Under the pieces are notes generated by a model. The model saw only the letters and a program-made list of their open reading frames with translations, was not told the DNA's origin and searched no databases. A program made the translations under genes and the position numbers. Below are positions 18,601-25,459 of a stretch of DNA of 64,000 nt, piece by piece. Position 1 is the first letter of the stretch; each line of letters begins with the position of its first letter. Origin of the DNA: Flavihumibacter solisilvae (GTDB lineage Bacteria; Bacteroidota; Bacteroidia; Chitinophagales; Chitinophagaceae); contig NZ_JSVC01000001.1 of assembly GCF_000814475.1 (NCBI RefSeq), positions 124,001 through 188,000 on the forward strand, given 5' to 3'.

Positions 18601-21046
18601 GGCGGAACACCTGCCCAATGTTTATATTGCAGCCACTCTTATCAAGCCCCATACTGTTTCCGATATTCCGCTTACTGTGGCTCATGGCTACCAGTCGGTA
18701 CGTGTTGAAGAACCGGCAAGAAAACAACAGGTTGAAATAGTTGCAAAAGAATCAGTACGTTCAGCAACCAGGCAGAAAATTACTGTTCGTGCGGAGGAAG
18801 GCAGTATGGTTACCCTGGCTGCTGTGGACAATGGGGTGTTACAGGTTACCGATTTTGAGACACCTGACCCTTATAAATATTTTTATGGCCGAAGAGCCCT
18901 GGACGTGAATTCCTTTGACCTGTATCCATTGTTATTCCCTGAATTGAAGGCAAAGTTGAGCAGTACCGGTGGCGATGCCTCCATGAAGATGGATCAGCGG
19001 GTGAATCCAATTCCGAACAAGCGAATAAAAATACTTTCATACTGGAGCGGAATCCGACCTGTGGGCAAAAGCGGCGAAATCAGTTTCGATATTGATATAC
19101 CCAGGTTCTCAGGTGAAATGAGACTGATGGCAGTTACCTATAAAAATGACCGCTTTGGCGCTGCGGAAAAAGCGATTAAAGTTGCAGACCCGCTGGTGAT
19201 CAGTACGGCAATGCCAAGATTTATGAGTCCTAAGGACAGTATTTCAGTGCCAGTCACCATTTCCAATACTACTTCAAAAGCTACGACGGCGAATGCAGTA
19301 ATTACAGTTACAGGTCCATTGCAGGTTGCAGGGGTAAATACGCAATCTTTAAGTATTCCTGCAAACAGTGAAGCGTCGATCAAATTTGGGGTTGTAGCAA
19401 AAGCAGCTATCGAAGCCGGGCAGGTGAAAATAGATGTGCAAGCAATGGGAGAAAAGTTTACCGAATTAACTGACATAACCGTACGGCCAGCATCAACATT
19501 ACAACAGCGCACGGGTAGTGGAGTAATTGCCGCCAACAAATCGGAGTCAATCAACATTTCCGCAGCGGATTTTATACCATCATCAGCCAATTACAGATTG
19601 GTAGTCAGCAGGTCACCCGCACTTGAAATAGCGAATCAGCTGAACTACCTCGTGCAATATCCTTACGGCTGTACAGAACAGGCGATTTCATCTGCATTTC
19701 CGCAGGTATACTTTACCGACATGGCTGAATTGCTGCATAACTCAAATGTTTCAGTAACCAGTGCCCACGCAAACGTCATGGAAGCAATCCGGAAAATAAA
19801 AATGCGACAGCTATACAGTGGTGCCATTACCCTGTGGGAGGATGCAGGATCGGAGAACTGGTGGACCAGCGTTTATGCGGCCCACTTTCTGATCGAGGCA
19901 AAGGCTGCCGGTTTTGATGTGGATCCTTCTTTAACTGCATCACTGCTCAGTTTCATCAATAACAGGCTGGCCAGCAGATCATCTATTAATTATTATTACA
20001 ATAGGAATCAACAGAAAAAGATTGCTCCGAAGGAAGTGGCCTATAGTCTTTATGTTCTTGCCCTTGCAGGAAAACCGAATGTCTCCGTAATGAACTACTA
20101 TAAAGCAAGGCCGGACCAGCTGAGCCTGGACAGCAGGTACCTGTTAGCTGCTGCTTATGCCCTTTCCGGTGACAAACTTAAATCCCGCGAGATCCTTCCA
20201 CCCGCATTTACGGGAGAAGAGTCGGTACCGCAGACAGGCGGCAGTTTCTACTCCGACATCAGGGATGAAGCGATTGCCCTCCACGCATTGGCCACAATAG
20301 ATCCGAATAATGCCCAGGTTCCTGTTATGGCCAGGCATGTAGTCAGCAAATTAAAGCAACGCCGCTGGTATAGTACGCAGGAAAGCGCATTCAGTTTCCT
20401 GGCGATAGGCAAGCTGGCTGCAAAAGCAAAAAAAACAGACATAAAAGCTTCCATTAAAGTGAATGGTAAACAAGTTGGCGAGCTCAACAATAATTCGGTA
20501 CAGCTGTCAGCAAAAGACCTTAAAGGAACGAACATAGAAGTGCAGACAAAGGGAACCGGACAGTTATATTACTGGTGGCAGAGTGAGGGAATAAGCCAGG
20601 ACGGCTCATATAAGGAAGAAGACAGTTACCTGAAAGTCAGGCGCAGGTTTTTTGACAGAAACGGCCAACCACTTGCGGGTCACAGCTTTCAACAGAATGA
20701 CCTGGTCATAGTGCAGCTGTCACTCGATAAAAGTTTTGCAGGAACAATTGAAAACATTGTAATTACTGATTTGCTCCCGGCGGGATTTGAAATTGAAAAT
20801 CCACGTACAAAGGAAATCCCGGGGATGGACTGGATCAAAGATGCTTCGACACCAACTTCGATGGACGTGCGCGATGACAGACTGAACCTGTTTGTGGATG
20901 CTGAAAAGAGCCACCAGGTTTATTACTATGCGATAAGGGCTGTGTCGCCTGGTACATACCAGCTGGGACCTGTGAGTGCTGATGCCATGTACAATGGTGA
21001 ATATCATTCGTACCATGGTGCGGGCAAGATTGTGATCCGCCCATAG
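15656..21046 (+). CDS. Bacterial alpha-2-macroglobulin lipoprotein (YfhM-like)
   Basis: The protein has about 1796 residues. It begins with a lipoprotein signal whose lipobox is LFIVSC, contains repeated macroglobulin beta domains (for example FIYGERDIYRPGEKINFSV and ETDKPVYRSGETVKLLFKT), an A2M core with YWSGIRPVGKSGEISFDID, and the thioester motif CTEQ at about 1339-1342 within YPYGCTEQ, followed by the alpha-alpha barrel thioester domain. Family members trap incoming proteases at the envelope and partner with PBP1C. The annotated open frame starts upstream with TTG, but the ATG at 15656 gives the clean signal peptide. Divergent from pbpC with a short gap, so the two could be co-regulated. 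Confidence 0.95.
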   Translation: MYPRFVAFTAALSLLFIVSCNRKSATLKYTNADKEVRQLENLIFRFDHPLVSDSMLHLWDSTEYVLFEPAIPGKFRWESPDQLIFSPAAPLAPATQYKARLQYSLLAHSQFTKLEDPKELSFYTPSLNLDQTNITWILQDENSRLAVPQVELYFNYQVKPQLLKEKLKIESEGKQVNYSMLTVSPDNKITIRLQNFQQLDKDREISVVIDKGLLPLGGGMGTAKLIRSDAAIPSPFRLVINDLETEHDGSMGKIHVRTSQQIEQSGLAALVKLDPAVKFNTEITDDGFIVSGEQFDADKSYELTLAKGIRGILGGQLKEDYINNVAFGTLEPAIGFTSNKAVYLSSEGARNMEVRIINVPKIKLVISKIYESNLLAAQRYGYYPKETKDGRDEYYYEEGGDAMLGDVIYEAELETASLPKFGNSRLLNVNVLDRIPELKGIYHIKIRSAKDYWLADSRFVSLSDIGLVAKEGRDQMYVFANSIRSAKAISDLSVVAYGANNQVLGMGTTNADGVATLSYTRKDFAGFKPAMIVARSGGDFNYLPFNTTGVNTSRFEVGGKRLNPTGFDAFIYGERDIYRPGEKINFSVILRNAMWQSPGDLPVKFKFLMPNGKELKSFRKNLNAQGSMESVLDIPTAAITGNYQLEVYSGNDILLSSKSFMVEEFVPDRIKVSVKPDKNELKPGETVSMNVQAMNFFGPPAANRKYECEIQLKQKAFTSKKYSRYDFSITNQQGFFDKKVLEGKTDAAGNAGISYTVPDMFRNIGLLEAAYYTTVFDETGRPVSRITKIDIYTQQQFFGLASDGYDYFPLNQPIRFPLIAVDKNGNVLTGTTAKVEVIKHEYRTVLTKSDGYFRYDSQVEDKVVVSGNTTVSGEQSTYNFVPRSPGNYEIRVSVPGSGSYVSRKFYSYGYWGGDINSFEVNNEGQIEIETDKPVYRSGETVKLLFKTPFSGRMLVTMEKDRLLHYQYIDVNNRSATLDLKLTAEHLPNVYIAATLIKPHTVSDIPLTVAHGYQSVRVEEPARKQQVEIVAKESVRSATRQKITVRAEEGSMVTLAAVDNGVLQVTDFETPDPYKYFYGRRALDVNSFDLYPLLFPELKAKLSSTGGDASMKMDQRVNPIPNKRIKILSYWSGIRPVGKSGEISFDIDIPRFSGEMRLMAVTYKNDRFGAAEKAIKVADPLVISTAMPRFMSPKDSISVPVTISNTTSKATTANAVITVTGPLQVAGVNTQSLSIPANSEASIKFGVVAKAAIEAGQVKIDVQAMGEKFTELTDITVRPASTLQQRTGSGVIAANKSESINISAADFIPSSANYRLVVSRSPALEIANQLNYLVQYPYGCTEQAISSAFPQVYFTDMAELLHNSNVSVTSAHANVMEAIRKIKMRQLYSGAITLWEDAGSENWWTSVYAAHFLIEAKAAGFDVDPSLTASLLSFINNRLASRSSINYYYNRNQQKKIAPKEVAYSLYVLALAGKPNVSVMNYYKARPDQLSLDSRYLLAAAYALSGDKLKSREILPPAFTGEESVPQTGGSFYSDIRDEAIALHALATIDPNNAQVPVMARHVVSKLKQRRWYSTQESAFSFLAIGKLAAKAKKTDIKASIKVNGKQVGELNNNSVQLSAKDLKGTNIEVQTKGTGQLYYWWQSEGISQDGSYKEEDSYLKVRRRFFDRNGQPLAGHSFQQNDLVIVQLSLDKSFAGTIENIVITDLLPAGFEIENPRTKEIPGMDWIKDASTPTSMDVRDDRLNLFVDAEKSHQVYYYAIRAVSPGTYQLGPVSADAMYNGEYHSYHGAGKIVIRP

Positions 21047-21056
21047 ACAAGATACC

Positions 21057-21082
21057 GGCAGGCGGCTGCCTATTTCTTTTTC
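21057..21082 (+). terminator. Possible short terminator after the A2M gene
   Basis: A 5-bp stem GGCAG / CTGCC with loop GCGG is followed by TATTTCTTTTTC. The stem is short and the site overlaps the stop of the convergent gene, so support is modest. Confidence 0.35.
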
Positions 21083-21492
21083 ATGAATTTTGCAGCCGCC
21101 GCCATTTCCTTATTACGAAGGGTCAGCATGCTTCCATTAACCGAATAGGTCTCGGTAGATTTCAAAATCTCCAGGAAGAGGTTTTCTATTTCGGTCTCCG
21201 GACAGGACACCATCGTGCCAATAACATTGGCGAATGTAAGGTGGTTGTCCTTCACCTCGTAACTACCGCCTATACTGTTACACCCTGCAAATCCTTCAAG
21301 GAGGTTGCCTTCTTTTTTGAGGATAATATGAATTTCCTCTTTTTCATTCGCTGCAGGTTTTAATTCCTTTCCATTAAGTTCCACCAGTCGCCAGTAGGTG
21401 TCCAATAACTGGGTATTAGATGTATCCCCCATTGTTCCTCTGGCAAAGAAAAGGCAACACAATGCCATACTGGTAATCAGTATCCTTTTCAT
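21070..21492 (-). CDS. META domain-containing (HslJ-like) exported protein
   Basis: The 140-residue protein has an N-terminal signal peptide (residues 1-20, ALCCLFFARGTMG) and one META domain: DTYWRLVELNGKEL near residues 31-44, the conserved glycine/cysteine motif FAGCNSIGGSYEV near 68-80, and MVSCPETEIENLFL near 93-106. META/HslJ proteins are small envelope proteins; in E. coli HslJ is linked to heat shock and novobiocin tolerance, but the biochemical role is unclear. A final basic MKKK tail is present. The gene converges on the A2M gene with 23 bases between the stops. Confidence 0.85.
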   Translation of the reverse strand: MKRILITSMALCCLFFARGTMGDTSNTQLLDTYWRLVELNGKELKPAANEKEEIHIILKKEGNLLEGFAGCNSIGGSYEVKDNHLTFANVIGTMVSCPETEIENLFLEILKSTETYSVNGSMLTLRNKEMAAAAKFMKKK

Positions 21493-21552
21493 AAGCTATG
21501 CTTTTATCGGGAAAAGGGGAAACAACTGATATTTGCAAAACAAAGGCCAAAA

Positions 21553-22449
21553 ATGCAGTACAAAAGACTGGGACATTCTGACCTGGAAATCAGCAGGATA
21601 GGATTCGGTTGTATGTCGCTCAAGGCAGGAAATGCTGATACACAACAATTGCTGCAACAGGCGGTTGAAGCAGGAATCAACTTTTTTGATACGGCAGACC
21701 TCTATGAAAAGGGTTTAAATGAAGAAAGAGTTGGCGAGGCACTCAGGCCATTCCGCAACATGATTATTCTTGCTACGAAGGTTGGAAATCAATGGCGCGA
21801 GGATGGAAGCGGGTGGGACTGGAATCCCCGAAAAGAATATATTCTTGCGGCTGTTGATAAAAGTCTTGCCCGCCTGAAAACTGATTATATTGACCTTTAC
21901 CAATTACACGGTGGAACCATTGAAGACCGGGCAGATGAAACCATAGAAGCATTTGAAATCCTGAAGGACCAGGGAAAGATCAGGTATTATGGAATCAGTT
22001 CAATAAGGCCCAATGTTATCCGCACTTACCTTCAGAAATCACATATCACCAGTGTAATGATGCAATACAGTCTCCTCGACAGACGTCCAGAGGAAGAAAT
22101 GCTAAACCTTCTAAAGGAGAGTGGCGTCGGTGTATTGGTTAGGGGGACGGTTGCAGGCGGACTATTAATTGACAAAGAACCGGTTAACTACCTGCAGCAT
22201 TCGGCAGAAACTGTAAAGAAAGCAGCTGCAGCAATGCGGGAAGTTTCTACAAACGGGCGACACCCCGTTCAAAGCAGTATCTGTTACGCACTAATGCACC
22301 AGGCGGTAACCTCGGCTGTTGTGGGCATCAGAACCAGGGAACAATTGGAAGAAGCACTTGCAACCATCGAATCGCCATCGCTTAACGAAGATGAATTCCG
22401 TCACCTCCAGTCAGTAGTACCCCTTATTCGTTATCAGGAACACCGGTAA
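21553..22449 (+). CDS. Aldo/keto reductase
   Basis: The 298-residue protein shows the family landmarks: opening YKRLGHSDLEISRIGFGCM, FFDTADLYEKG (catalytic Asp and Tyr), ILATKVGNQWR (catalytic Lys), DYIDLYQLHG (active-site His), GKIRYYGISS and the C-terminal cofactor loop AVVGIRTREQLEEAL. It is an NADPH-dependent oxidoreductase of the YghZ/Tas-like group, acting on aldehydes or ketones; the substrate is unknown. It sits alone on the plus strand, and its stop codon directly abuts the end of the convergent haemoglobin gene. Confidence 0.93.
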   Translation: MQYKRLGHSDLEISRIGFGCMSLKAGNADTQQLLQQAVEAGINFFDTADLYEKGLNEERVGEALRPFRNMIILATKVGNQWREDGSGWDWNPRKEYILAAVDKSLARLKTDYIDLYQLHGGTIEDRADETIEAFEILKDQGKIRYYGISSIRPNVIRTYLQKSHITSVMMQYSLLDRRPEEEMLNLLKESGVGVLVRGTVAGGLLIDKEPVNYLQHSAETVKKAAAAMREVSTNGRHPVQSSICYALMHQAVTSAVVGIRTREQLEEALATIESPSLNEDEFRHLQSVVPLIRYQEHR

Positions 22450-22833
22450 TCACATTAGCGGCTTCATCTTGTTTTCCCTCATGTCTTTCAGTTTAGACTG
22501 AAATAAAAGGCTCATTCTTCCCGCCCGAAACTTAGCGTCTTCTGCCCGTTCACCGGAAAACAGGTCATCAATAGTGTGGTAAAAAAGCTGGATCCACCGG
22601 TCAAAATGGTCTTTATCAATTGGCAGCGAAGTGTGTTTCATGAAGGGATTGCCCATATAGCCGGGCTCACCAAAGAGGACAGTATACCAGAATTTCCTGA
22701 GGGTTTGTAAGTGTGGTTCCCAGTCACCGGGAATCTTCTCCATAAATACAGGTCCTAACAACTCATCTACCTTTACCCGACGATAAAATTCATTTACCAT
22801 CATGGTTACATCCCCATAGTTACGAATATCCAT
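22450..22833 (-). CDS. Group 3 truncated haemoglobin
   Basis: The 127-residue protein has the short 2-over-2 globin pattern: VNEFYRRVKVDELLGPVF for the first helices, WEPHLQTLRKFWYTVLFG for helix E, and the proximal-histidine region FMKHTSLPIDKDHFDRWIQLF. This matches the P (group 3) truncated globins, which bind haem and are linked to oxygen or nitric oxide chemistry. It is followed on the same strand, three bases before its start, by the 82-residue gene's stop, so the two likely form a short operon with that small gene first. Confidence 0.88.
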   Translation of the reverse strand: MDIRNYGDVTMMVNEFYRRVKVDELLGPVFMEKIPGDWEPHLQTLRKFWYTVLFGEPGYMGNPFMKHTSLPIDKDHFDRWIQLFYHTIDDLFSGERAEDAKFRAGRMSLLFQSKLKDMRENKMKPLM

Positions 22834-22836
22834 ATT

Positions 22837-23085
22837 TCAGCATTCAGAGTAATCTGATGAGAACATACCGTTTATGGCATACAACTTACTAATGTCGACT
22901 TCAAGGCCATTATCGAATTTCATGATGCTTTTGCCATCTTTTTCGAATACCTGCTCAATGAACCCGTTTGCACGGGTAACGCCATTGTCTTCATATAAAA
23001 TTGCAGCTTTCTGCTTCTCGTTGAAAAGTTTCACAACGATTGCGTAAAAGCTGCCGCCGGACGGTAATGTTTCTCTTACATCCAT
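22837..23085 (-). CDS. Conserved-looking small protein, function unknown
   Basis: The 82-residue protein has no signal peptide. It shows a beta-rich pattern with GGSFYAIVVKLF, RANGFIEQVFEKDG and MKFDNGLEVDISKLYAING, reminiscent of small barrel folds, but I do not recognise a named family. It has a perfect -7 box four bases before its ATG and stops three bases before the start of the truncated haemoglobin gene, so it leads a two-gene unit. A link to the globin is only suggested by this position. Confidence 0.7.
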   Translation of the reverse strand: MDVRETLPSGGSFYAIVVKLFNEKQKAAILYEDNGVTRANGFIEQVFEKDGKSIMKFDNGLEVDISKLYAINGMFSSDYSEC

Positions 23086-23089
23086 TATG

Positions 23090-23097
23090 CAAAATTA
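23090..23097 (-). promoter_or_regulatory. -7 promoter box TAATTTTG, probable leaderless start
   Basis: Exact TAnnTTTG match separated by only CATA from the ATG at 23085. It would drive the 82-residue gene and the haemoglobin gene. Confidence 0.6.
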
Positions 23098-23264
23098 GTC
23101 TAGTTTTTTATTGCGAAACATGACGTTGCTCAGGTGTGGAACGACTTTCATAAAACTTTAATAAACCAGATCGTGTGGAATCACATACACATGTTTGTCC
23201 ATCAATAGTGGACCATTTAGCTGGCCTCAAATTTGACATATTAAAAAACCATAAAATCTTATCA

Positions 23265-23468
23265 ATGCTATTACTCGCGAAGTACAGGAACCCGACAACC
23301 AATCTTTTATCCGGTAAAAGAAAAAAACAAACAGGTAAGAAAAGAAATCCATCCCCATCTGACGCTCCGACATTGACTAAAGTAGTCAATATCAATCCTT
23401 TTGCGGGGTGGACCATGCCGCAAACTCCAGGCGGTTATATTAAAGGAAGAGAAAAAGACTGCTTTTAG
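23265..23468 (+). CDS. Doubtful small basic protein in a 398-base gap
   Basis: The gap 23086-23483 holds no clear gene. A plus-strand frame (open from 23175) has an internal ATG at 23265 that would give about 67 residues, rich in Lys/Arg (SGKRKKQTGKKRNPSPSD) and ending FAGWTMPQTPGGYIKGREKD plus CF. An overlapping minus-strand frame at 23108-23416 is equally open. Neither has a recognisable domain. The glycine/proline-rich end looks protein-like, so I list the plus frame, but with low confidence. Confidence 0.25.
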   Translation: MLLLAKYRNPTTNLLSGKRKKQTGKKRNPSPSDAPTLTKVVNINPFAGWTMPQTPGGYIKGREKDCF

Positions 23469-23483
23469 CGGAGTCTGAATGAT

Positions 23484-23867
23484 TTATTCTCCATAGAAAT
23501 CCAGAAGGGATGCGAAGTATACATCGTTCCATCCTTCTACAATTTCCTCATAAGCTTCATCGGGTATGTTCGTGTGTCTGAGTTCCACGGACGTTCCCTG
23601 AGCATGTGAATGTAATTTAATTGTCACGATTGAAGGAGTTTCTTCTTCTTCGCCGAAGTACCATTGCTGAACTATCTTTTTGCCGATTTCAAATTCGAGG
23701 TTGCGACCTACGATGCTGTCTTCCCAAAGGGAAAATTCAGAACCCGGCTCCAGTGACATTACTGCCGGCTCGCCTGTCCACAACTGGATGGTCGCGGGAT
23801 TGGTAAGTGCAATGAACAGTTCTTCCGGTGGTGCGGGGATAATGAAATATTTCTTGTAATCTTTCAT
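23484..23867 (-). CDS. SRPBCC (START-like/AHSA1-type) domain protein
   Basis: The 127-residue protein matches the AHSA1/START-like fold throughout: KYFIIPAPPEELFIALTNP at the start, WTGEPAVMSLEPGSEFSLWEDSIVGRN in the middle, KKIVQQWYFG, SIVTIKLHSHAQGTSVELRHTNIPDE, and the closing helix GWNDVYFASLLDFYGE. Proteins of this fold bind a hydrophobic ligand or partner protein; the ligand is unknown. The open frame extends eight codons further upstream but the ATG at 23867 gives the family's usual start. Confidence 0.9.
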   Translation of the reverse strand: MKDYKKYFIIPAPPEELFIALTNPATIQLWTGEPAVMSLEPGSEFSLWEDSIVGRNLEFEIGKKIVQQWYFGEEEETPSIVTIKLHSHAQGTSVELRHTNIPDEAYEEIVEGWNDVYFASLLDFYGE

Positions 23868-23907
23868 AATGGCGTTGCAATTTAAGCCCAAAACAGAGCC
23901 CTGCGAT

Positions 23908-23915
23908 TATTTTTG
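23908..23915 (+). promoter_or_regulatory. -7 promoter box TATTTTTG, probable leaderless start
   Basis: Exact TAnnTTTG match ending five bases (CGGGA) before the ATG at 23921. Confidence 0.6.
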
Positions 23916-23920
23916 CGGGA

Positions 23921-24931
23921 ATGATCACGCATCCATCCGAAAATATCCCTTCAGAAATCGTCGAAACCCTTCGTGAGCAGGCGCTTTCAGCAGAACAAAA
24001 TAAAAGCCTGACACCGGGACAATTGGCTCTGATCCGCAATCAACGATGGTTTGACCTCTTCGTTCCGGAACACCGGGGTGGCCTGGGCAAAAATTTTCCC
24101 GAGGCTGTACGACTCCTTGAAGCAATTGCCTGGGCAGATGGCAGTACCGGCTGGACGGTTACCCTCTGCAGTGGTGCAGGCTGGTTCATTGGATTTCTGA
24201 ATCCCGCTTCTGCAGACAAAATCTTCCATGACCCTTTGCATTGCATTGCCGGCAGCGGTAAAAATACCGGTGAGGCGAGGCTGGTTCAGGACGGTTATGA
24301 AATTTCTGGAACATGGAGCCATGCAACAGGAGCACCATATGCGACCGTCTTCACTTTCAACTGCATGACAGATAACGAGTTGCGGAGTTTTTGGGTACCA
24401 CGAAATCACGTGACGATACGGGAAAACTGGGACGCGATGGGAATGGTTGCCACAGCTAGTCATTCATTCGAACTAAGCAGGGTGTTTGTGCCTGCGGAAA
24501 ACAGCTTTAGTATTGACCCATTTTCAGTATACCTGGACGACATTATTTTCCAATTTCCCTTTCAACAGTTTGCAGAGGCTACGCTTGCTGCAAACATTTC
24601 AGGCATGGCCATGCGTTTCCTGGAATTGTGTGCAAGCTCAGATCGCCCGAAACGCATTTTACCGGAAGCCATAAAAACGTTGCAATCTGCCAGGAATGTA
24701 TTTTACCAATGCGTGGAGGAGTCATGGGCAGAGCTGGCCACGACCAGGCAATTGAGCGAAGGCCGGGCAGCATCCCTAACCTTATCCTGTAAAGAGCTTG
24801 CAGCTGTTTCCCGATCAGTTGTGAATGACATTTTTCCCCTTTGCGGATTAATTGTTGCGCAGCGCACAACTGAAGTCAACAGGGTCTGGAGAAACCTTCA
24901 GACAGCAAGCCTACATGTATTACTCACCTAA
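23921..24931 (+). CDS. Acyl-CoA dehydrogenase-like flavoprotein
   Basis: The 336-residue protein has the three-domain acyl-CoA dehydrogenase plan in shortened form: an N-terminal helical domain (residues 1-90, LFVPEHRGGLGKNFPEAVRLLEAIAWADGS), a middle beta domain (GYEISGTWSHATGAPYATVF, ENWDAMGMVATASHSFELSRVFVP) and a C-terminal helical domain. The middle part resembles the HpaC/DszC-like flavin monooxygenase branch as much as true dehydrogenases. It lacks an obvious catalytic glutamate that I can place. The substrate is unknown. Its end overlaps the convergent gene at 24920 by 12 bases. Confidence 0.82.
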   Translation: MITHPSENIPSEIVETLREQALSAEQNKSLTPGQLALIRNQRWFDLFVPEHRGGLGKNFPEAVRLLEAIAWADGSTGWTVTLCSGAGWFIGFLNPASADKIFHDPLHCIAGSGKNTGEARLVQDGYEISGTWSHATGAPYATVFTFNCMTDNELRSFWVPRNHVTIRENWDAMGMVATASHSFELSRVFVPAENSFSIDPFSVYLDDIIFQFPFQQFAEATLAANISGMAMRFLELCASSDRPKRILPEAIKTLQSARNVFYQCVEESWAELATTRQLSEGRAASLTLSCKELAAVSRSVVNDIFPLCGLIVAQRTTEVNRVWRNLQTASLHVLLT

Positions 24932-25396
24932 TTTTTTCAGTTCCCGTGATATATCGTATTGCAGGTCCTCATGAAATCCTTCCTGCAACTTCCTGATTTT
25001 CTTTAGCTGGGCCTGGAAAAGATTCACAAGCGCCTGGCTGTTTTTGTAGGGAATTCCAGACTCTTTAAGGCTGATACAGAAGGTGAGAAGAAGTTCGGCT
25101 TCAGATTCCTTTGAGGAGATATACTTCACCTGCTTGCTGATATTCCGGAGGATGCGTCTTAAACTCTTTTTTGCAAAATAGAGCTGAGATGAATTAATCA
25201 GGCTGAAATCCTGCCTGATTTCCTTTTTTACTGCTTCGAGGTAGTCGGCAGCTTGCCCGGACTCAAACAACAAATAAGTTACCAGTTCCTTGTTATCCTT
25301 CTTAAATTTCACAAGCCTCAGGCACAGGTCGGCAACCTGGCCCGGCGGCAGGTGATTAAGCGCTTCTTTGATTTCCTGGACTGTCGCAGCTTTCAT
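24920..25396 (-). CDS. Helical protein of unknown function
   Basis: The 158-residue protein is almost entirely helical and lysine-rich: ATVQEIKEALNHLPPGQVADLCLRLVKFKKDNKEL, then YLEAVKKEIRQDF, KKSLRRILRNISKQVKYI, and a closing FHEDLQYDISRELKKLGE. No signal peptide, no metal or catalytic motif. The pattern resembles a cytoplasmic Bacteroidota hypothetical family, but I cannot name it. It is divergent from the helicase gene and convergent, with overlap, with the acyl-CoA dehydrogenase-like gene. Confidence 0.75.
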   Translation of the reverse strand: MKAATVQEIKEALNHLPPGQVADLCLRLVKFKKDNKELVTYLLFESGQAADYLEAVKKEIRQDFSLINSSQLYFAKKSLRRILRNISKQVKYISSKESEAELLLTFCISLKESGIPYKNSQALVNLFQAQLKKIRKLQEGFHEDLQYDISRELKKLGE

Positions 25397-25446
25397 ATCA
25401 GCAATTGAATGCTTGTGAAGATAAGGCCGGTTCCTTTAAAGTCCGT

Positions 25447-25454
25447 TACTTTTG
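25447..25454 (+). promoter_or_regulatory. -7 promoter box TACTTTTG, probable leaderless start of the helicase gene
   Basis: Exact TAnnTTTG match ending five bases (CAGCA) before the ATG at 25460. It supports this ATG over the earlier in-frame codon at 25409. Confidence 0.65.
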
Positions 25455-25459
25455 CAGCA

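Noticed and set aside
23108-23416. A minus-strand frame of 102 residues in the gap before the SRPBCC gene.
   Set aside because: No domain, no plausible promoter and an equally open frame on the other strand. Not strong enough to report as a gene.
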